Part shown: positions 1-8,539 of the stretch, piece after piece
How the letters are laid out: the number at the start of each line of letters is the position of its first letter
Position numbering within the stretch: position 1 is the stretch's first letter
Origin: Flavobacteriales bacterium UBA1959
GTDB taxonomy: Bacteria; Bacteroidota; Bacteroidia; Flavobacteriales_D; Sanyastnellaceae
Length of the DNA stretch: 12,151 nt
NCBI GenBank assembly: GCA_002336085.1
Contig: DDEH01000154.1
Coordinates: forward strand, 1 to 12,151
Direction of reading: 5' to 3'
Program-made: the position numbers and the translations under genes
Notes under the pieces: model-generated
What the model was told of the DNA's origin: nothing
The model's input: only the letters and a program-made list of their open reading frames with translations
Database searches by the model: none

Positions 1-344
1 GTAAACACACCGGATTAAGAAACGCTTCATTGCCATTTTTGCGATGGAGTAAGCGGCCTCAAGACCTTCGCGAATTGCTCTTTGAGCATCCAACTTTCGA
101 GTATCTAGTGCACCTCCTATGCATTCGACGGAGATTTCTCAGGATTGAAGTTCGGCGAGCAAGGCATGCCAACTTAGTTGGCCAGTGCAGATGACAATAG
201 GACCAGCAAACCCTTGGCCCGCTCTGCTTAGAACTTTGCTAGAGCTGTGAGTCCATTTTTCTCTTCAAGTCCCGTATGCATGCTCCCCATGAGAATCCTA
301 TTGAGCAACTGCAAGGCTCCTAATTTGATCGGATTAAAAACGGT
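1..344 (-). pseudogene. fadH: Remnant of a FadH-type 2,4-dienoyl-CoA reductase, internally deleted
   Basis: Read on the minus strand, about 338 to 214 encodes the N-terminus of the old-yellow-enzyme/FadH family, with VFNPIKLGALQ, NRILMGSMHTGLEE and, around an in-frame TAA (230-228), AKF*AERAKG. In the family that stop is usually a Tyr. At about 208-213 the reading frame changes and the sequence jumps to the family's C-terminus: IVICTGQ, then a TGA (141-139) where a Gly is expected, then IGGALDTRKLDAQRAIREG near 120-64. Against E. coli FadH (about 672 residues, from memory), some 570 central residues are absent, including the rest of the FMN barrel, the Fe-S cysteines and the NAD(P)H domain. 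There is no in-frame ATG before the N-terminal part. The C-terminal frame stays open to base 1, so the true end may lie outside. Two stops, a frame change and a deletion make it non-functional. It lies about 40 bases downstream of the giant gene, on the same strand. Confidence 0.85.
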
Positions 345-385
345 TCGTGGGGTAGTGCAGTGAGATATGTAGTCAAAAAGTTTGG

Positions 386-3300
386 TCAATCAAATTCCCT
401 GTATTCATCTACCAAGTCATTTCGCCATCTTCTGCTGACGATGTATTTGTAGGTAAATTTCCGGCCATCCTTTTCCCTTACTTCTCGCTTCTTGGGCTTT
501 ATGTCGGCGATGAGTTCAGAGAATACTTTGTCCGGAGATAGGCAATTCAATGTGTTCTTCGTGTATTTGAAGAAGTACCAGTTTTCTTCATCACCATGAA
601 GATAGAGGGTAAAGGAGTCCTTAGATCTGCTCCTTCTTAGGATTAGTTTGCCTGGGAAGTGTTGGAATACGGGAACACTTCCCAAGGACGCAACAGCAAA
701 ATCATTGGATGAAACAAACTCTTCCAAGTCGGGGTCCCACGTGAGCTCTACTTGCGTTAGAATCACACTGCTTCTCAGTTGCTTCGGTATGTTTCTTAAC
801 GAACCTGTCATGGCCAAATCATTGATGAGTTTTTTACTCTCTCTCTCCCCTAGCCAAGATTCGAGCGCTTGTTCAAAATTGGTTTTGAGTATATCAACGG
901 GTGCGGCAGGTTCCCACGAAGGTATTTGCAAAGCCATGCGATCAAATAAGTCTTGTTCAAATTCGAAGTCAAGGCGGAAAGACCCTTTGAATACGTAGTC
1001 ACCTCGGGAATTGATTTCAAAGGATCCAACAAACGATTGGTCGATGAGCTCAAAGTTCAATGGAAGATTCATTTTTCCTACACCCCTGAGGTCACAAGTA
1101 GATGGACGGATGTCAATTTTAGATTCAACAGACACAGGGTTTTCAATTCGTTCAAGAGAGCTGTAGATATAGCGTTCATCAACGTATCGAAGACTGCCCG
1201 ACCCTTTCAGAACAGTCAAATCTGAATCATCTCCCATTGGATCAAGGAAGGAGGCGTACATATTAAAAGGCGATCGAGACGAAGCCATGAGTCCATAGGC
1301 GAGCAATTCCCCCTCAGTATCACGTGGTGGGTCAGAGATTGGAATTGCAATGGACTTGGGGTTTATGAATCCGTCGAAGGCGATCCAGCTGCGCTGAATT
1401 CGATTGCAATCCTTCGTCATTTTCGCTCCTCCTGAAAAGTACAAATGAGGTTCAATCGAGGTCATTTGTACTGTTCCTGCAAATGCAAATGCGGGACTAA
1501 GTTCAAAGCCATCTCTGGCGAGGATTTTGCCCGTCCCAATTGTTCGTAGGCTGTCATCGACACTCAACTCTTCCAATAGAATGCGCTCTAGCGTACCATC
1601 TGCTGCGGTGTAGTTGTAAAAGCCAACCCCTTCAAATGCGTAGCGTCCCCTAACTTGAATCCAGGCAGAATCTACAAAATGGTACTTGGTGGTTGCATTG
1701 GTGATAATTTGTGCATGCACCAGTTCATCCATTTTTGCTCCGGGCCGGATGATTAGTTTAGAGCTGTCGGGTACGATTCTTGAGTCGGCTATGGCAAGGG
1801 ATTGAACACCCTTGCACACGAGCATATCCTCTCCAATGCGATACGTTGCGCTGGAACTCAAGAAGTGAAGCGAGTCTTGTTCGGGGTGAGTAGAAACGAA
1901 ATTTGAAAGCGATCGATCTTCGCTGAAGTCTAGCGGGAGTCCTTCATCCCATCGATCCGACAGCAAATCAATCTCATCTTCATCCATGTACCATCGGAAT
2001 CGATCCATAAAGCAGATGTATTGTTGAATGGGCAAGTCGATTTTAGTTTCTCCTGAGTTGGGGGTGAATTCTCCAAGTCTTTCTTGAAAATCAACTTCGC
2101 ATTGGACGTCATCTGTCTGAAACGCTGCAACCCTGGCGCGAACTCCTGAAAGTGTAAACGCAGCCGAAGCAGAATTTACAATGAATTCTTGGAAGTTGAA
2201 ATCTTGAGATGAGAGGCTAGCGTCATCAAATTCAAGCAGACCACTTCCTGTAAACCCGCTTGAGGTGACGCTGCATGTTCCGGAAAGCCTTGCCTCTTGG
2301 TTATACATCTTGAAAGGAGTGCTTCGCGACATCACCTCCAACGAGCGTTGTTGCGGTCGGAATACAATGGCTCCATTGGTTCCATACATTGCAGCTGAAT
2401 TTCGGCGGCTATCTGATTTGTTCTCAATGATTTCAGCGATTCCGATGATGGAGTCGGGCAACATGGTAAGTGATGTACTCTCAATATGAGCTGTAATGAA
2501 ATCAATGCTTCCAATGCCTTGCAAGCCATTTCCGTCGAGTATTATTTTATTGGTGAACGTGGCCGCATTCTTGTATAGATCTGTTCCATCAGGATCGGAT
2601 TGAGCGGTGAGTCCCAAGTAATAATCGTCCATGACCCGAATGGGCTCATTGATGTCTGGGAGTATTCCTGCGGAAAGCAATGTGCCTTCGAGTTGAAAAC
2701 TGGACTTCATAAGGTTGTCCAGCTTTTTCAATCTAAATGGTTCTACAGCATAGTAAAAACGGTCCCGGTCGTAAGCTCCTTGAAACAAATCAAAGCGATC
2801 AAAGTAAACAAAACTTGTTTTGGTGCTTTCGAAAACGGGATAGTCCGGATAAAGATCGCTTCGTCTTCCCGATCGATTGGTTGGATAGTCAATTGTGAGT
2901 GAGCCTGAAACGCCTTCTATCTGACTTCTGAGCCATTTCTTCCTAGGGGTCCCTCGGTCAGTGATTTCGTCTTCGTTGTAAACGCTCATTCTTACGGCTT
3001 CAATGGCATCAAAATCAATGGTGAATTTGGAATAGTTGAATGCGAGTTGCTCTCCAGTCATTTCGATATTACCGGCTAGAATTCGTCCGTCAAATTTAAA
3101 ATCACGATTTGCTGACACGACAATTTCACCGTTCGCTGGGAAAAGTGTAACATCTTTTGCCGTACTCAGTTGAATCTGGTCAATTCCATTGATTTTAAAA
3201 TGGCCGTTTAAAAGGCTCCATTCTGCATTGACTCCATTGATAGGACTGGAATTGAAGCGCATAACATCGTAGTCTTTTCTCCCGGTTTTACACATAATGT

Positions 3301-4861
3301 GTTCCCGAAGCTTCGAAGTAGTGGAGCACCAGAGCGTTTCGGGATCAATGTTGACATAGCCTGAATTCGCAAGTCGCATCAGCATTACCCGTGCCTGCAC
3401 CTCACTCAAGCGAATGTGCCTCGCGAAGTCTTCGGTCATAAATCCAGATCTGCCGTTTTCCTTCGTGAAGCGATAAACATCTACAACCGGATTCGTGGGA
3501 TCTAGGCCTTGCAGTGCATCAAAAGTACGTTGCTCAAAATAATTGGTACTCAAGAACTGAGCATTAGCCGAACCACCATCAATGGCCGAACCAATTTTCA
3601 ATCGGGTTGAATTGATTTCATACGAAAGCCCCGAGACATCCCACTCCAGTTTGTGATAGCCGTCTCGAAAGAACTGCTGCCCTAATCCTTCCTCTTGCCT
3701 GTAGGCCGTAATCTGATTTCGGTTTTTATTGAATCGACTTTGTACATCAGGATGGCTCAATGTGTCTCCGCGAAAGTGCATTGTAAAATTTGTGTGAGCA
3801 CTTGACCACCCCTTTGACGAGAATAGGAATTCTGAGGCCTTGAATTCCATTCGAACGGTATCTTCTTGAAATACCTCAATTAGCGCAGGTTTCGACTCGT
3901 TTCTAATCCCCAATATTTTTGAGCCTTTGAACTGCACGCCCCCTGTGTAGCGCATTTGATCAAATACGTTATTGAGAATGACTTCATCGTCAATGCATCG
4001 AAAACGCGGATACGTTTTGCATTCGATATCGTCGCAGGCTTCCAATTTTACAGAAAAATTTCCAAGCAAGGGCCTTTGAGCCAGTTCTGAATGCATCACG
4101 GTGTTAGGCACCCGAATAACATTGCCCTTCAAATCAATGTTGGTTGAGGGCAATAGCGCATAATTCCGTTCAGCATCGAACTGAGTCCCGTCCCAAGTCA
4201 CAGTGCTCGGTTGAATATTGCAGTCTTCGTCACGCAAATCCCATTTCCCACTGGTGTTTAAAAGAGTAAAATGGTCTCTTGTTGTTCGTGCGGATAAGTC
4301 AGAGTCTGTAAATGTGAGATACGGGATGTTTTCCAACCAAGAAAGTGACCAGCTTGCTGAGTCTAGTTGCCACCAGTGATTGCCCGACTGAAAAAGAATA
4401 TTGTCTGAGATGAGCCCAGGCGAAATACTCATGAATTTAATGGCTGTTTTACGCGTTTTTCGTTTGGACCATAGGCGTTCCGAGAAAGCGTGCCAATCGT
4501 CCCATCTTTGTGGATATGATGATGTGCATAGCGCATTTACCGTCCTCAGATAATTCTTTATGTCCTTGCTTATAGATGCTCGGCCATCTTGCATTACCGT
4601 AACCATGGAGTCGACCATGAAGACTTTTCGTTCGGCATCAGGTGTTGAACAAAGTACAGGGATTAGCGTCTTTTTTACCCAACGAGCGTCCTCTTTTGAG
4701 GTCTTGCTCATCATGGATTCAAGGCGTACTTCCAATGCCTCGCAAGCATCTATTTGTGCGATAGCCTCGCGCCGAAAGACAAGGCTGAACACAACGAGGA
4801 AACACAGCGTCCAGATTCTTTTGTGAGACGCGATTGAGAGCAAAAGGACTGAGGGTTGCAT
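386..4861 (-). CDS. Giant exported protein, Bacteroidota-type, function unknown (1491 aa)
   Basis: The start is taken as ATG at 4861; a GTG at 4882 would add seven residues ahead of the signal peptide. Residues 13-35 look like a signal peptide: HKR, a hydrophobic stretch at about 16-29, then AIA followed by Gln, a plausible signal peptidase I site. No later membrane segment is evident, so the product is probably periplasmic or outer-membrane associated. Residues 40-150 are mostly helical. The rest is dominated by short alternating beta-type segments with repeated Gly-x-Gly turns, for example near 590, 777, 867 and 1040. A short helical patch at about 474-520 resembles a small winged-helix fold. 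I recognise no catalytic motif. Several segments (TVTWDG followed by RPLLGNFS; TNATTKYHFVDSAWIQVRGR near 1040) recall large unnamed proteins conserved across Bacteroidota, but that is memory, not a search. A TamB/LptD-like envelope role can be imagined, but no diagnostic domain is visible. It begins 39 bases after prmA and is probably co-transcribed with tpiA-prmA. Confidence 0.85.
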   Translation of the reverse strand: MQPSVLLLSIASHKRIWTLCFLVVFSLVFRREAIAQIDACEALEVRLESMMSKTSKEDARWVKKTLIPVLCSTPDAERKVFMVDSMVTVMQDGRASISKDIKNYLRTVNALCTSSYPQRWDDWHAFSERLWSKRKTRKTAIKFMSISPGLISDNILFQSGNHWWQLDSASWSLSWLENIPYLTFTDSDLSARTTRDHFTLLNTSGKWDLRDEDCNIQPSTVTWDGTQFDAERNYALLPSTNIDLKGNVIRVPNTVMHSELAQRPLLGNFSVKLEACDDIECKTYPRFRCIDDEVILNNVFDQMRYTGGVQFKGSKILGIRNESKPALIEVFQEDTVRMEFKASEFLFSSKGWSSAHTNFTMHFRGDTLSHPDVQSRFNKNRNQITAYRQEEGLGQQFFRDGYHKLEWDVSGLSYEINSTRLKIGSAIDGGSANAQFLSTNYFEQRTFDALQGLDPTNPVVDVYRFTKENGRSGFMTEDFARHIRLSEVQARVMLMRLANSGYVNIDPETLWCSTTSKLREHIMCKTGRKDYDVMRFNSSPINGVNAEWSLLNGHFKINGIDQIQLSTAKDVTLFPANGEIVVSANRDFKFDGRILAGNIEMTGEQLAFNYSKFTIDFDAIEAVRMSVYNEDEITDRGTPRKKWLRSQIEGVSGSLTIDYPTNRSGRRSDLYPDYPVFESTKTSFVYFDRFDLFQGAYDRDRFYYAVEPFRLKKLDNLMKSSFQLEGTLLSAGILPDINEPIRVMDDYYLGLTAQSDPDGTDLYKNAATFTNKIILDGNGLQGIGSIDFITAHIESTSLTMLPDSIIGIAEIIENKSDSRRNSAAMYGTNGAIVFRPQQRSLEVMSRSTPFKMYNQEARLSGTCSVTSSGFTGSGLLEFDDASLSSQDFNFQEFIVNSASAAFTLSGVRARVAAFQTDDVQCEVDFQERLGEFTPNSGETKIDLPIQQYICFMDRFRWYMDEDEIDLLSDRWDEGLPLDFSEDRSLSNFVSTHPEQDSLHFLSSSATYRIGEDMLVCKGVQSLAIADSRIVPDSSKLIIRPGAKMDELVHAQIITNATTKYHFVDSAWIQVRGRYAFEGVGFYNYTAADGTLERILLEELSVDDSLRTIGTGKILARDGFELSPAFAFAGTVQMTSIEPHLYFSGGAKMTKDCNRIQRSWIAFDGFINPKSIAIPISDPPRDTEGELLAYGLMASSRSPFNMYASFLDPMGDDSDLTVLKGSGSLRYVDERYIYSSLERIENPVSVESKIDIRPSTCDLRGVGKMNLPLNFELIDQSFVGSFEINSRGDYVFKGSFRLDFEFEQDLFDRMALQIPSWEPAAPVDILKTNFEQALESWLGERESKKLINDLAMTGSLRNIPKQLRSSVILTQVELTWDPDLEEFVSSNDFAVASLGSVPVFQHFPGKLILRRSRSKDSFTLYLHGDEENWYFFKYTKNTLNCLSPDKVFSELIADIKPKKREVREKDGRKFTYKYIVSRRWRNDLVDEYREFD

Positions 4862-4900
4862 GCTTCGAAAATTACAACGCACAAGAACTGTATTTCGTAT

Positions 4901-5755
4901 TTATGTTCCGGTGTTTACGAACACTAGGCAGGACCATCCATCGCGTTCATTTTCTTCCTTTAAAACCAATCCATGGCTTTTGGCTTCGCTCTGGAGCAAG
5001 GCAATGTCTGATGGGAAAAATCCACTAAGGACAAGAGTGCCTTGTTTAGCGAGATGTTGAGCATAATCGCTCATGTCCTTGATCAATATGTTTCGATTGA
5101 TATTGGCGAGGATAATGTCGAATGTGCAGTCCAATTCAGCGAGCAGGGCGGCATCACCCAAATGAGTGTCTAGGCCATCTTTAATTCCGTTTCTATTGAT
5201 GTTTTCGAGCGTATTTCGATACGACCATTCATCGTTGTCAATGGCTACCACATGAGAAGCCCTAAGTTTTTTTGCTGCGATGGCTAGCGCTCCCGTACCA
5301 CAGCCCATGTCCAGAACAACTGCCTCATCTGGATTTAACTTGTAAAGCGCGTTCATCATTTGCCAAGTGGTAGGATGATGCCCGGTTCCAAATGACATTT
5401 CTGGTTGGATGATGACATCCAACCCGTGCAACGGCGGTTCATGGAAAGGTGCGCGCATCATAATTTTACCATCGACATCAATCGGGTCATAATTGGATTC
5501 CCACTTTGCATTCCAATTTTCTGATTCTACCCACTTCTCCTCCACTTCTACCTCGGCGATTTCCTGGAGTTCTATGAGTGTTTTGCGGTAGGCAGATTCG
5601 TCAAAATCGGCTTCTGTGGCGTAGGCCAAGAGTTTGTCATTTTCTTCTTCGAACATATCGAAGCCGTTGCCGCTTAAGTAGGCTACTGCGACTTCCCGTG
5701 CAGGCAATACAGGTGAGAACTTCAATGATGCACAGAAATACCGCGATTCAATCAT
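4901..5755 (-). CDS. prmA: Ribosomal protein L11 methyltransferase PrmA
   Basis: This is a cytoplasmic S-adenosylmethionine-dependent enzyme that methylates amino groups of ribosomal protein L11. The 284-residue product is close to the usual PrmA length. Residues 1-90 form the acidic N-terminal substrate-recognition domain. Residues 122-130 (FGTGHHPTT) are the PrmA signature before the SAM pocket. VLDMGCGTGALAIA (147-160) is methyltransferase motif I, AIDND (171-175) supplies the acidic residue for the SAM ribose, and LANINRNIL (216-224) is the PrmA motif IV region. The start is the ATG at 5755, which overlaps the tpiA stop as ATGA and implies translational coupling. The frame stays open 62 codons further upstream, but that stretch lies inside tpiA, does not resemble PrmA, and would put residues ahead of the normal N-terminus. 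Pairing with tpiA is, as I recall, common in Bacteroidota. Confidence 0.96.
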   Translation of the reverse strand: MIESRYFCASLKFSPVLPAREVAVAYLSGNGFDMFEEENDKLLAYATEADFDESAYRKTLIELQEIAEVEVEEKWVESENWNAKWESNYDPIDVDGKIMMRAPFHEPPLHGLDVIIQPEMSFGTGHHPTTWQMMNALYKLNPDEAVVLDMGCGTGALAIAAKKLRASHVVAIDNDEWSYRNTLENINRNGIKDGLDTHLGDAALLAELDCTFDIILANINRNILIKDMSDYAQHLAKQGTLVLSGFFPSDIALLQSEAKSHGLVLKEENERDGWSCLVFVNTGT

Positions 5756-6528
5756 TGTGAATGTTTTTGAGAAGTTTCTGAGGCCTCTATTAGCGAAAGA
5801 AACGACTTTGCATCCAAAGCTGCTCCGCCGATCAGTCCGCCATTTACATCGGGCTGACTGAAGATTTCGTTTGCATTTGAAGGCTTGCAACTTCCGCCAT
5901 ACAGGATTCGCGTAGATTCTGCCGTTTTGACGGTGTACCATTCTTCTATTCGTTCACGAATAAAACGGTGCATCTCTTGCGCCTGCTCTGCTGAGGCGGT
6001 TACCCCAGTTCCAATGGCCCAGACAGGCTCGTAGGCGACGGTTATTTGACTCATTTGCGCAACTTTAACTTGCTGAAATGCATCGCTAAGTTGGGTAGAG
6101 ATTAAGTCGAAATGGTTGCCGGATTCTCGAACATCAAGCGATTCACCACAGCACAAAAGTACATGGAGACCGGCAGCAATAGCCTCGTTAACTTTGGCTC
6201 TTACTACGTCAAGATTTTCTCCAAAGCGATCCCGGCGCTCAGAGTGGCCAATGATGACATGCTGAATGCCACAAGACGTCAGCATGCTTGCGGTGAATTC
6301 TCCGGTGTGTGCGCCCATCGAATTTGCACTGCATTGCTGAGCCGCAAATTGAATGCCATTTGTAGCCACGAAATTGCGGGAATAATGAGCTAGATAAGGT
6401 GTTGGTGGAGCGATAATTACATCTGTCGAATCCAGCGAAGGAAGTCCTTTTGCAATTTCATTGATCAATTCTTGTCCTTCGTTGATTAATTTGTTGCTCT
6501 TCCAGTTTCCTGCTACGATGTTCCTCAT
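5752..6528 (-). CDS. tpiA: Triosephosphate isomerase
   Basis: TpiA interconverts dihydroxyacetone phosphate and glyceraldehyde 3-phosphate in cytoplasmic glycolysis and gluconeogenesis. The 258 residues match the family's usual 250 or so. All catalytic elements are visible: Lys10 in AGNWKSN, His95 in VIIGHSERR, and Glu167 in AYEPVWAIGTG, where loop 6 (WAIGTG) closes over the substrate. YGGSCKPSN (210-218) and GGLIGGAALD (230-239) bind the phosphate. The ATG at 6528 directly precedes RNIVAGNWK, the normal TIM N-terminus, so the start is secure. An AAAGG sits only two bases ahead of it, too close for a classical Shine-Dalgarno. It is the first gene of the apparent tpiA-prmA-giant protein operon and diverges from recQ across 61 bases. 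The C-terminal tail (ETSQKHSQ) is slightly extended and overlaps the prmA start. Confidence 0.98.
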   Translation of the reverse strand: MRNIVAGNWKSNKLINEGQELINEIAKGLPSLDSTDVIIAPPTPYLAHYSRNFVATNGIQFAAQQCSANSMGAHTGEFTASMLTSCGIQHVIIGHSERRDRFGENLDVVRAKVNEAIAAGLHVLLCCGESLDVRESGNHFDLISTQLSDAFQQVKVAQMSQITVAYEPVWAIGTGVTASAEQAQEMHRFIRERIEEWYTVKTAESTRILYGGSCKPSNANEIFSQPDVNGGLIGGAALDAKSFLSLIEASETSQKHSQ

Positions 6529-6589
6529 GACCTTTGATGTAATTGAAATGCTAAGTTCGCAATTCAGATTGTGATAATGAACAGAACCA
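6529..6589. promoter_or_regulatory. Divergent tpiA/recQ intergenic region with weak promoter candidate
   Basis: The 61 bases between the two divergent starts must carry both promoters unless one lies within a gene. On the plus strand TTTG at 6533-6536 is followed, 15 bases later, by TAAGTTCG at 6552-6559, one mismatch from the Bacteroidota -7 box TAnnTTTG. The spacing is shorter than the usual 17-23. A start near 6563 would give recQ a leader of about 27 bases. No exact -7 box was found for tpiA on the minus strand; TAGCATTTC is the nearest and has one base too many. No operator-like repeat is evident. Confidence 0.3.
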
Positions 6590-8491
6590 ATGATTGATTC
6601 AACCCAAGTTCCTTTCGACGAGAAGCGGCTGATGGACTTGCTTCAGGAATACTGGGGCTTTGACTCATTTCGCGACAGTCAAAAGGGTCCCATTCAATCG
6701 ATGGCACAGGGATTTGACACCATTGCTGTTCTACCCACAGGTGGTGGGAAATCACTTTGTTATCAGGTTTCAGGCCTTTACCGAGGGGGAATATGCCTTG
6801 TGATTTCGCCGCTCATTGCATTGATGGAAGATCAGGTATTGGATTTGAAATCCCGTGGGCTTAGTGCCATCTCACTAGCTGGCATGAAGAGTTACCGCGA
6901 TATTGAACGCTTGCTCGATAACGCAGAGCGCCTGCCTTCCTGTTTTTTATATTGTTCTCCTGAACGCTTGTCGCACCCGCTTTTTAAGGCGCGAATAAAC
7001 CGATTGCAGATAAACACCATAGCGGTAGATGAAGCGCACTGTATTTCCCAGTGGGGTCATGACTTTCGTCCTGAATACCGCACATTGCATGCATTGCGTA
7101 TGGTGTGTTCAGGGGCTGTGATTGGTGCCTTTACCGCAACCGCAACCGCTGTGGTTGCAGTTGATGTACAAAGGCAATTGAAGCTGGAAGCACCGCGCAC
7201 GTTTGTTTCTCCAATGGCTCGTCCAAACTTGGTTTACTCGGTTTTGGATACGGGTGATGCCGAGGCCGAATTGATGCAGGCGTTAAGCAATTCAAACGGC
7301 ACGGGCCTTTTGTATGTTTCAAGTCGCTCAGATGCCGAGATTTGGACGAGTCGAATGCAGGCTATGGGGATTTCAGCTGGAGCTTATCACGCTGGCTTGA
7401 CAGCTGACGAGCGCGCTAGAACTCAAACTGGATGGATGAATGGGGAAAGACGTGTGTTGGCATGTACAAGTGCATTTGGAATGGGCATTGACAAACAAAA
7501 CGTTCGATTTGTTTACCATGCCTCACCTCCTCAAGACTTGGAAGGTTACGTTCAAGAAGCGGGCCGAGCGGGCCGAGACGGCGACCCAAGTGCCTGCGTT
7601 TTGTTCGTCAATCGCAGTGCGAAAAAATGGAGCAGAGAGCGGCTAGAGCAAAGGCTTCCTAATTTGACTTTGATCCAAGAGGTCTATCAGGGACTTGCTA
7701 ATCAAGGTCAAGTCCCCGTCGGATCTCTTCCGGTTGAACCTACGACCTTTGATTGTCATCATTGGTTGCGCAGTCATGGCATCAATTTTAATTCGTGGAG
7801 ATCGAGTATCGACTTCTTGCAAAGGGCTGGCTATGTCACGGCTCGTCGATTAAAGAATGAGCGCATCATGGAGGTGACATTTAATGGTCCAGGACATGAA
7901 TCATTCCAAGAACGGCATCCCTTTTCTTATGATGTTTTTTCCGAACTCAAGAGAACAATGGAAGAGACTGATTCTTCTAGTTGTCGGGTTCAACTTCGAT
8001 CGTTGGCGTCGAATTGCGGGATTTCATTGTCAAAGGCACGGCATGAATTGGAGAAGTTAAAGAACTGGGGATTGATTGGATTTGAAGAGATTGCGCCCGA
8101 CTATTCTATTGATTGGAAGCGTCCGCGTGAAGAATCAAAAAATGTGACGCTCCCAAGAGAACTTCAGATTGATTGGGTCGAGTCCCTCGAAGCAAAATGG
8201 GAAGCGATACAGTCCTATCTCACTACTGACATCTGCAGACAGGTTGCGATTCAATCCTATTTTAGTGAAGAACCAGCGCAGTCATGCGGAGTTTGTGACA
8301 ATTGCCTCAAACAAAACGAAAGTTGGGCCCGTGGAAAATGGCTAAATTCTATTCCAGATGAAGGTGTTGACCTTAAAAGCTGGATTAAGAAAACTCCGGT
8401 GAGGCATAAGTCTGTTTTGTTCCATTTTCTGAGGAAGTGGATGGCGGCCAATGAAATTGAAGTTTTAAATTCTATTCTGCACAGATTGTAA
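6590..8491 (+). CDS. recQ: RecQ-family ATP-dependent DNA helicase
   Basis: This is a superfamily 2, 3'-5' DNA helicase acting in recombinational repair and fork restart. The 633-residue product has every helicase motif: FRDSQKGPIQ (motif 0, 27-36), LPTGGGKS (I, 48-55), ISPLIALMEDQV (Ia, 72-83), VDEAHCISQWGHDFRPEY (II plus the RecQ aromatic loop, 146-163), FTATAT (III, 181-186), LLYVSSRSDAE (IV), GMGIDKQNVRFV (V, from 297) and QEAGRAGRDG (VI, 322-331). In E. coli RecQ the zinc domain follows the helicase core directly. Here a winged-helix-like region of about 345-500 comes first, and the zinc cysteines C549, C566, C569 and C572 (CGVCDNC) come after it. There is no recognisable HRDC domain at the C-terminus. 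I associate this arrangement with the shorter RecQ paralogue of Bacteroidota. The stop abuts the earliest start of the next gene, so both are probably co-transcribed. Confidence 0.95.
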   Translation: MIDSTQVPFDEKRLMDLLQEYWGFDSFRDSQKGPIQSMAQGFDTIAVLPTGGGKSLCYQVSGLYRGGICLVISPLIALMEDQVLDLKSRGLSAISLAGMKSYRDIERLLDNAERLPSCFLYCSPERLSHPLFKARINRLQINTIAVDEAHCISQWGHDFRPEYRTLHALRMVCSGAVIGAFTATATAVVAVDVQRQLKLEAPRTFVSPMARPNLVYSVLDTGDAEAELMQALSNSNGTGLLYVSSRSDAEIWTSRMQAMGISAGAYHAGLTADERARTQTGWMNGERRVLACTSAFGMGIDKQNVRFVYHASPPQDLEGYVQEAGRAGRDGDPSACVLFVNRSAKKWSRERLEQRLPNLTLIQEVYQGLANQGQVPVGSLPVEPTTFDCHHWLRSHGINFNSWRSSIDFLQRAGYVTARRLKNERIMEVTFNGPGHESFQERHPFSYDVFSELKRTMEETDSSSCRVQLRSLASNCGISLSKARHELEKLKNWGLIGFEEIAPDYSIDWKRPREESKNVTLPRELQIDWVESLEAKWEAIQSYLTTDICRQVAIQSYFSEEPAQSCGVCDNCLKQNESWARGKWLNSIPDEGVDLKSWIKKTPVRHKSVLFHFLRKWMAANEIEVLNSILHRL

Positions 8492-8539
8492 ATGCTCTTC
8501 AAAGTCAAAAGACTAGGACAAGAAGGTATCTTCGTGGCT

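Noticed and set aside
1..385. A decayed insertion sequence or transposase in the left end.
   Set aside because: The readable motifs are those of FadH (GSMHTGLEE, IVICTGQ, LDAQRAIREG), and no terminal inverted repeats were seen.
2265..2902. Plus-strand open frames of 74-100 codons inside the giant gene, and similar ones opposite recQ, tpiA and pdxH.
   Set aside because: All are antisense or out-of-frame shadows of well supported genes, with no recognisable motifs or start context of their own.
386..4861. TamB, LptD or AsmA-like translocation module identity for the giant protein.
   Set aside because: Size and beta-richness fit, but no N-terminal anchor followed by a TamB C-terminal domain, no OstA motif and no barrel-like end can be recognised by eye.
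5756..5941. The prmA reading frame stays open 62 codons upstream, inside tpiA.
   Set aside because: The extension is the shadow frame of tpiA, is rich in Arg and Lys unlike PrmA, and the ATG at 5755 gives a normal length and an ATGA overlap with the tpiA stop.
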